A stretch of 64,000 bases of DNA, from positions 12,919,281 to 12,983,280 of the forward strand of contig CM057144.1 in assembly GCA_029964075.1 (NCBI GenBank). The letters are read 5' to 3'. Made by a program: the position numbers and the translations under genes. The stretch is from Patiria pectinifera. Lineage: Eukaryota; Echinodermata; Asteroidea; Valvatida; Asterinidae. The notes under the pieces were generated by a model. The model worked only from the letters and a program-made list of their open reading frames with translations, did no database searches and was not told the origin of the DNA. This document shows, in pieces, positions 54,601 to 63,600 of the stretch (position 1 is the first letter of the stretch; each line of letters begins with the position of its first letter).

Positions 54601-57600
54601 CAGCTATGCAACATGTATAATTGTCCCAAACCGTTTCGCATAACAAGGCAAACTTGTCAAGTCATACATATGTCGGCTTTTACGTGCTTCGTTTGTTCTT
54701 TTTTTGCTGGCACATGCTTTAAGTTGATCAATAATTTATGTTTGTTCTGCATTTTTTGTGAATTCTGTTCTTGAACAGCTTACGTTTGTAAGTAATTGTG
54801 CTGATTTTCTTTTTTTTCTGCTTAGGCCAAATATAAAAGAAAATCATGTTTAGCGTCCTGCCTTTTTGAAAAAAAGGAGGAGGAGGCCCTCCTTTTTTTT
54901 TTTTTCCCAAAATTGCTGCTTGATCTTTTTACCAAAACGACCAGCCGGGCCATTTTTCAAGATGGCCGCCAGTTGTTTTTGAATGGCCGCCACTTGGACT
55001 CAGGAAATGACATTCCAGCTTTATATGGGCTAGATGCAACAGACAAAGAGGCCAAAATGATGTCACTGTTTAACATTTATCATTTTTTCATTTTTTATTT
55101 TTTTTATAAAAAACAAACAAAAAATAGGAGGCAGCCTCCAAAAAGGAAGCGGATGGGGATGCTAAACATTTTTTTTTATCTGGCCTTACTTGTTCTTTTT
55201 TTGTATTTTATTTTGGTTATTGTTTCAGAGAATGTATTATAATGTGCATAATGATAATTGATAATGTAGTATCAGTAAATAATACATCTACGTGTAGATT
55301 TAGTTCAATTCAGATTACACCTATCATCAGGTGTCATCACAAAAGAGCGTTGTATTCGTAACTATTTAAGATGGTGGCTGTGAAGAGGGTTGAAAAGTGG
55401 AATATTTATGACATCGTCACAACTACAAGCATCACAATTTCAAATGTGACATCAAATGAAAGGGGACAACAAGACCTTTTATTTGAGTGGTGCGCCAGTA
55501 AGATAGATTTTCTTGCAGGTGTATTAGAGTCGTACAGTTCATCACAACGCGGTCACGAGTCAACATATTAGTCAGCAACTTATTACAGTGTGGTAACCAT
55601 GCCATCAGGTTGCAATGCAATGCCCTCAGATCTAAGCACCAGTCTGTTTATAATGTTCCTTTTATTCCCCCCACAGAAGCACTCGTCGTTTTCTAACGAT
55701 GTGCTGCAGTTTTATGCTGGCAGCGGAACCTGCCGAGTTGTCCTGTCTGTTCTATTGTTTTCACGCTAAGAAATCGGCCGTACACGTATTGCATCATCAG
55801 GGTCCTGCGGAGGATGGTGCCGAGGTGTGTGGGATGATGGGATTGATTCTGTGCCTTGCAAGCAGAGAAGAGAGTAGAAAAGCAATCTGCGTGTATGCTA
55901 TGACCATAGATATAGAATAAAAAGACTAGATCGGCAGCGCGTCCACACGCGCATGCCTTGCATGGAGGGTCACGTGCTGGAGGAAAGATACAAATTGCGC
56001 GCTAGACGTGACGAACGCAATGCCGTTGACGCGCACAATACAGGTTTATGGCAGACCTTCAATTCTAATTAAAAACACAAGAGCATAGATCAGATAACAC
56101 CGTTCCCATAATGTTGAAACGCCAGTCTACTCTTGTTGTTTATTTCAATCAGTATCTCTTGAATATGAATGCTTATGATTATGACTAGGGCCTACTTAGC
56201 TTTGGTTGTCTTAAAACAGGTTTATTTTACAGAAAATAAACTGGCTATCCCATAGCCGAAATGAAAAGCGGCAAACCAACGTGTAAGCGTTCGTGTACGC
56301 ATCGCGTAAACACTCGGTGCGCATTTCTAGCTTTGCGCGCGTTGAGCTTGGTCACGTGCTGGAGGAAAGATACATTACTTTACGTTGATTTGTTGCGCGT
56401 CCACGAGAGACAACAAAAATGGCGGAGACTTATCGCACAGTGAATTGGCGCGTGTGAACGCGCTGCCGATCTAGTCATTACCTATATCTATGGCTATGAC
56501 AAGCTGCATTATAAATAAAGTACTTCCAACTCGAAAGTGATGTTACTGGCCTAAGCACCATCGATAATAGAACTTCCAATAATCGATATATTGGAAATCC
56601 AATATCGTGAATTATTGATATATCGACTATCCCTTGTAAAAGTTCAAGAACATAAAGATGAGATTTTGACTTTAAAAAAAAATTTACTACCAATTTTCCA
56701 TGGCTTTCTCTGGAGCATGTATTGCTCAAACTTTTTATCACAAATTTCAGCACTGAGAGTTTGTTCAGAACGGGTGGTTTGTTTTGAGGTTTTACATTGA
56801 GGAGACCGCAAATTCCAGCAAATGCGGAGCACGAAGTGAGTCAAATGACGCCATTTGGCATTTCACTATTTTTTAAATTTTTGTTGGCATCACAAGCACA
56901 AGTTGCCGCCGACTTTTGATTCATTAGGCATCAAACATTAATCGCAGAGTAAAAGCGCAAACGGGAGATTCATTTCGACGACTTATGTCAGCGATATTTT
57001 CAATATGATTCCTCAATATCGAAAAATTTCGATATCTGGGTATGATTAACAAATTGCTATCGGCGATATCGATAGCAAAATAATATCAAATAATCAAGTA
57101 ATATTGATATTTTGACAGTGCTTAGACCGGCCTGTTCATTTGTCCGAATGTGGGGGAACATTGCAAGTGCATGCACTTGTCCTTTCAAAGCCAGCTTCTC
57201 CAAATCTGCTTCGAAAATCCAAGCAATGTTTGCCTCTGCAATGTCTGCTGAATACCCGGTTGAAAAGCATGTCATTTGGGCCTCATTTAAGTCTCTAATA
57301 CAAAGGTATCAGTAAGTTGATGGGCATGTCTGGTTTTCTTAATTTTTTTAATTTAGCTAATGTAAATCATCACCTTTTACTTTGATATCAATGTAAAGTG
57401 TATTATTCGGATAAAGTTGGTTTCTAAACTGGCTGCATGTCCTAAAGGCTGCACGCATGACTAATTGAGGGCGCTCTGCGGACTACTAAACAAAAACCAA
57501 GTCTAACAAACTTTTATTGCTGGTACCCCATGCCAAAGTCTTCGACATTCTAATAAACGTGGCCTCGTGGTTAAGGGCACTGGATTTGTGGTCTGTGGGT

Positions 57601-60600
57601 AAAGCTGCGGGTTGTGGGTTCGAGTCCAGCCGGGGTCATGGTGCGTGTGCCCTTGAGCAAGGTACTTTTTCACTCATTGCTTCTCTGCACCCAGGAGTAA
57701 ATGGGTACCTGTGAGGGCATGCAGAGATGGTTATTGTGACCCATGCAATCAGATTGCAATGTACATGTAACAGGGCTGCCAACTTTGAGTGAGAGGTGAG
57801 ATTGAGAATTTGGCGACGGAGAGCGCGAAGCATGAAGCCCTAACGGCGTGGCGAGCCCCGAAAAAAAATTGGATTCTAGATGCTCTGTGGTGCGATCTGA
57901 GGCAATTTCTGACCACTGTAATCATTATTTTTGGGAGCAAAAAAATCATCACTATCTGGGAGTCCAGATATTATAGGAATATGAAATCGCTCGGAAAATA
58001 TGTGGGTTTCCATTTTGCGATGACACCGTCGACGCTGCTGCGTATATTGCGTGCTGAGGGATTTTCCCCGATGAGAAATCATTTTGTGTGTTGAGCGCGG
58101 TGAGAAATTTGCACATTGTATGCTGCCAATGCGATGACAGCCAATGCAATCGTTCATCGTGCGACCATAAAGTTGCAAGATTCTTAAATACTTAATTGTT
58201 TTATTTTTTATTTTTATATATTTTTTTTTTAGCATGAGAAATCCTGTGTGGGCTTGAGAGCGTGAGAATAACCCGAAATGCGTGACTGTCACGCTCAATG
58301 CATGAGAGTTGGCAGCCCTGATGTAATGCGCTCAGATCTAAGCACCCGTCTGCTTCTGTTCCTTTTTATTCCCCCACAGAAGCACTCGTCGTTTTCTAAC
58401 TATGTGCTGCAGACTCAAATTGACAATGGATCCGGCTGAAATGTCTTGTCTGCACTTTTGTCGGCACGCTAAGGAGCAGGGCGGCTTGCGTCGGCGCGAG
58501 GTCACAGAGAGTGGCGCCGAGGTGTGTGGGATGATGGGATTGATTTGCGCGATGGACCGATTCTGTGCCTTGCAACCAGAGTAGAATCAGTTAAAGTCAG
58601 AGTCCATCGTTTGCAGCTATCCATAAAAAAACTAGCGTATTTATTGTTGAAAAACATACTTGGTTGAAAGATAGTGAATACCTGGTTGCAAGGCGTGTTG
58701 CTTGGGCTGCATTTATGTCTCTAATACTGAGGGACCAAGTCTGTTGACGGGCATGTCTGGTTTTCTGCGTTTTTCCTTTTACTATTGTAACTCATTACCT
58801 TTTACCTTTGATTTCAACAAGTAGAGCATTATTCGGGTATAGTAGGTTTCTCAACTGGCGACATGTTGTTGACGCTGCATCTATGATTAATTGAATAACA
58901 AAAACCATGTATAACAAGCTTTTATTGCTGATACCCCATGCCAAAGTCACCGACGGTCTAAAGAAGATTTTACCAGTTTTAATGAATGTAAATGAAACTA
59001 CAGTGCATAATGCACACATAAATGTTTTCTCAAAAAGTACCACAGTCCAGTGTGAGGGCATGTAAAAATTTGATCTTACAAGACCGAGATCATTTTCAAC
59101 ACATAGTACAAAGTAACTCATTTGCAGCTTTGATTTCTTTTCATTGCTTTTAACAATACACCGCTTCCACCTGTCACTTCCCAGTTCTTTCCCAATGCAC
59201 CTGCTTCCTCTAGATTGATTGCACCTGGCATGTTCATGCAGTTGTGTGTTTTACTTTGTCTGTTGTTATTAAAATTCATTAGAATGTAATCAAATGACAA
59301 AAAAAGGGTTGTAGTGCTCGTTCTCGTGGCTTGTTCGTCCATCACAGGTGATGAAGACCACTTTAGTCATCCAGTTGACAAGATTAAGAGCCGAAGCGTC
59401 CAGACTCCAAACCGGTCGTAAACATAGCGTTTAAAACTGGCCAAGTACACGTATTTATTCCCTTTCATAAACACCTTGTCGGTCAAAAAGTCAAAACAAG
59501 TCAAAAATTGTAAATTTCCAATGATGTTGTTCACCAACTTTACTTCATGTTTTTTTTAAACACTCCTCTCGTGAGTAGTCGTAAACAACTCCTTATATAT
59601 AGAGATTGGTGCGTGCTGCGTGATGTGGTGCGTGCTGCGTGATGTGGCGCAGAGCGCAGCTGTGCCGGTGAAGTGTGAATTTAGGACTATGAGATATTGA
59701 CTCGTTGGCAGTATTACTCATGCCTTAGGCTTGTGAACGTTCAACCAACAAAAGGGTAAAAGGGACCGGATTTCATAGGAGTCTAAATTTCACGTGACAC
59801 TTGGAAAATTTTCAAGACCAGCCAGCTGGTATTTTATCATCCGTTTGAGACCGGCCACGTGACAAGCTTTTGACCAATAGTAATGAGTAAACTGTCTTCG
59901 GTATTTATGAATGTAGGTTTAAGGTTTATCCTAGTAACAGATGATCATTACTACTGCCGACATGATAGTCCAATATATTTTCTGCTCCAAGATACGCCTA
60001 GAAGGTCGTAGACGTACGTTGGTCAGGGTTAGGTGTGCAGCAACTAAATTCTTGATTGGATTCTAGAAGTTTAGTCTTGGATGTTGATGTTGTCCAGAGC
60101 CGGCTTGAAAGTCTTAATGTCAGGAGCAGAGCGGATGGGTGCATTGAGAAACGAAAGGCTGTCCTTATTTGTGGTGATGACTGAGAAAGTTCATGTGGGT
60201 GAAAGTACATTTAGGTGACTGGTATTTCATTTTTTTTATTTCGAATTTCCAGCAGAGTGACGACACAGGATTATTAACCCTACCGGTAACTCCCTAGGCC
60301 TTTTTGCCAGGATGTAGCCTCAAATCCTGCAAAAGGGAACCACAAAGCATTGTCCTCAGTAGTGTAGTAAAACACGACTGGGTGTTTATAATGTGTTTCA
60401 TGTAATTCTGGGTGATTTAGCACATTTTTGTTAGATCTAGCAACATTTGGAAATGCAGCTGGCGGAATTTACCTTCTTCTTTTTTTCTAGTCACTCTGCT
60501 GTCCATGTTCTTCGTTTTCCACAGAAGCACCCGGCGCTTCATGACCTCTTGGTGTAGGTGTATCCTATGCATGGACCCAATGGAAGTCTCGCGACTGTGC

Positions 60601-63600
60601 TTTTGTTGGTATGTTAAGACGTGCGATGGATCGTTTTGGCGAGTCGGCGATTGTGATTCGGATACTCAGGTGTGTGGTGGATGATGGGATTGATGGACAA
60701 TGGACCGATCCCGCTGTGACAACCAGTGAAACGCGTAGCCTCCTTTGTGAGATTCCATTCACGCAGACAAAAACCAATGCTTCCAAATTTTGCTAGAATT
60801 GCAGACATGTAATTAATGCTTTCTGTTGTGAAAATGCACCCCGAATATTTTGGACAAATTTTGGCAACAAGTATCAAAGTAAAATTGGCAATTCCACCAA
60901 AAACAATTAGAAGAAATGTTAATAAGTGCAGACAGCACAAGGTATGCAAAAAGAAATAGCTTTAGAAAGGCACCTTCAAACCTCTTGAATATGCTAATGA
61001 GGATAAATGATCTTAAGATCGCATTGGCTGTCAAGAATGGTATGAGCTTGTTGCCAGGCACACGACTCGTGTCATCAGGCCTCGTTTTTCATTGGTCAGC
61101 TGAAGGATCGGTCTGTTGGAAGCGTGTCATTTTCTTGGGTGCGTGGTGATTTCAAGCGACTTTTTTTCCGGTGGGTTTCTTGTCTTGGCAAACCTGCTTG
61201 TGCTCGTTAACCATGCTGTAGATTCAGGAACATACATGTAGCTCTAGAAGCCATCATGCATGCAGCACGACCATCGAAAAGCTTTGATGTTCTTACTTCA
61301 GCCACATCTGGACACTCGTCGCAAAACCAACAGCAGCTAACCTACCGGGTACTAACAAAGCAGTTGGCATGGTGCCATATTGCTTGAGGCCAGTGGCTTA
61401 TGGTGCAGAACATTGCTGATTATGTTGGGGGGGGGAGGGGTGGGCAAGCATGTTCTCTTCGCTGCCTGGATTTTTTTTCCGGTCAGCCGGCCATTGCGAA
61501 ATCAAAAAGTTGTGGGTGGGGGAAACGGACACAATCTGATGGTGTGTGTCTCTCGTGAATAGTCATAAAAAAACTCCTTATATGGAGATTTGCGCGTGGT
61601 GTGCGATGTGGCGCAGAGCGCAGCTGTGCCGGTGAAGTGTGAATTTTGGACAATGAAATACTGACTCATTAGTAGTAATTGCTCATGCCTATTAGTGAGG
61701 ATTGTGAACGTTCAACCAATAAAAGGGTAAAAGGAACCAGATTTCACAGGAGTCCAAATTTCATGGGACACCAGAAAAGTGTTTGAAACCAGCCAGCCAT
61801 GTCTTTATCATCCATTTAAGACCGGCCAAGTGACAGGCTCTTGACCAATGGGAATGGGTAAACTGACATAGTAGTCCAATACATTTTCTGCTTCAAACAC
61901 CTAGAAGGTTGTGGACGTACGTTGATGGTCAGGCGCACAGCAACCAAATTCTTAGCTCGGTGGTCGTGTGGTAAGACATCTGCACTAGAAAGCAGGAGGT
62001 TGTGGGTTCGAGTCCCACCCGAGTGATTTTACCAACTTTCACTCGGGAGGTAACACACTGAGTATTCAGTGTTTATACATCGGTGAAGGGCGAAACCTAA
62101 TTTGATTTACATCACCCCGATGCAAAATTCCATCTTATGAATAGTTAATGCGGTACTCGCTGCTATGTACATCAGATTCGAACCAGCCAACCGATCCCAT
62201 TAGCTCGATGGTCAAGTGGTAAGACATCTGCACTAGAAAGCTGGAGGTCATCAGTTCGAGTCCCACCCGAGTGATTTTTCCAACTTTCACTTGGGAGGTA
62301 ACACACTGAGTATACAGTGTTTATATGTCGGTGAAGGGCAAAACCTTATTTGATTTACATCACCCCGATGCAAAAAAAATCCATCTTATGAATAACTAAA
62401 CTCTTAATTGGACTCCAGAAGTAAGTCGTGGATGTTGATGTTGTCCAGCGCCAGTTTGAAAATCTAAATGTCGGAAGCAGAGTGGATGTCAGGTTGAAGT
62501 TGATTCCATTCAAGGATGGTCTTTTGGGTACATTGAGAAACGAAAGCAGTCCTTATTGACCTTTGCCAGGAGGTATGTGTTTTCATCGGGGTTGGTTAGT
62601 TTGTCTGTGAACAGGATAACTCGAAAAGTTGTGGACGGAAATTCATGAAATTTGTTTTAGGGGTGGTCCTTGGTAAAAGTACGAAGCGATTAGATTTTGG
62701 ACGTAATCTGGATGCAGGATTTATTTTAAGGATTTTTCATCATTTTTTATGTACAAATATCCCATAGACCATGAAACCGGGGCACCCCTCCCCCCCCAAA
62801 AAAACCACAACAATGGGCCCGTCCATTTCTGGGCCATATACCTTGCACACGGTGCAAGTGACAGGCCGTGAATGTTAAAATCATTATACACTAGGAAACT
62901 GGTCCCTCTAGAGTTAAGTACAGACCAATTAAGCGGCTAGTTGCAAGCCCCTGTTTTACAGTGTATGACCCTCAATTTAAACAGTGATCTTATGGAATAG
63001 TGCTGCAGCCGAACCGCCAAACCGGACTAAAATAGCCGAACATGGCCTTCCGAACCAAACCGAACCGCACCGAAATGGTCGGTCCGGAAGTTCGGCATTT
63101 TTTTTTTGATAGCGCTAGAAATGCTAATAATGCTTGCAATGAAAGGGCAAAATTTTAGCATATGGATGATTGAACTTGCCGTGTTATTAACAAGTCATTG
63201 CATTCATCTTCATTGTTTGGTGGGCGAAGATCCACGATTGTCCGTCTTCGGCGTGCATAATCCGTACAACCATGGAGCTAGTAAAGAACATGTACAATGT
63301 ACGTTAGGTATGGAAGCCAGGCATGTAAGACACGCGAAAAAAAATTCTAGGAAATTTTATACTTTTTTCTTTAAAGAAAATTTTATAACATGTGCATGTG
63401 AGTGTAAGTGTGCATGTACGGTACTACATAACCCCCTAGGACCGACACTCAAAGGGAGAACAACAGATCCTTCCAGTCCTCGGGCGTTGCGTCTTTTGTT
63501 TAAACGGTCCTCTATCATACGGTTATGTGCTTAGTATAGGGGAGAGTGTTATATTACAGGGACAAAGGGAAACACAAGGCATTGTCCTCAGTAGTATAGT

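Noticed and set aside
57112-57315. Possible coding fragment (frame with [15 protein letters not shown])
   Set aside because: No recognised domain; part of it belongs to the intron segment duplicated near 58690, where the frame is not kept.
61305-61330. Possible seventh MAO exon copy (ACACTCGTCGC resembles the array exon start)
   Set aside because: The following bases do not continue the exon pattern (no E-x-S-x-L, no fitting donor).
63106-63534. A 142-residue frame near the right edge
   Set aside because: Spans unrelated repeat pieces, including the one shared with 47990-48175, and has no domain.
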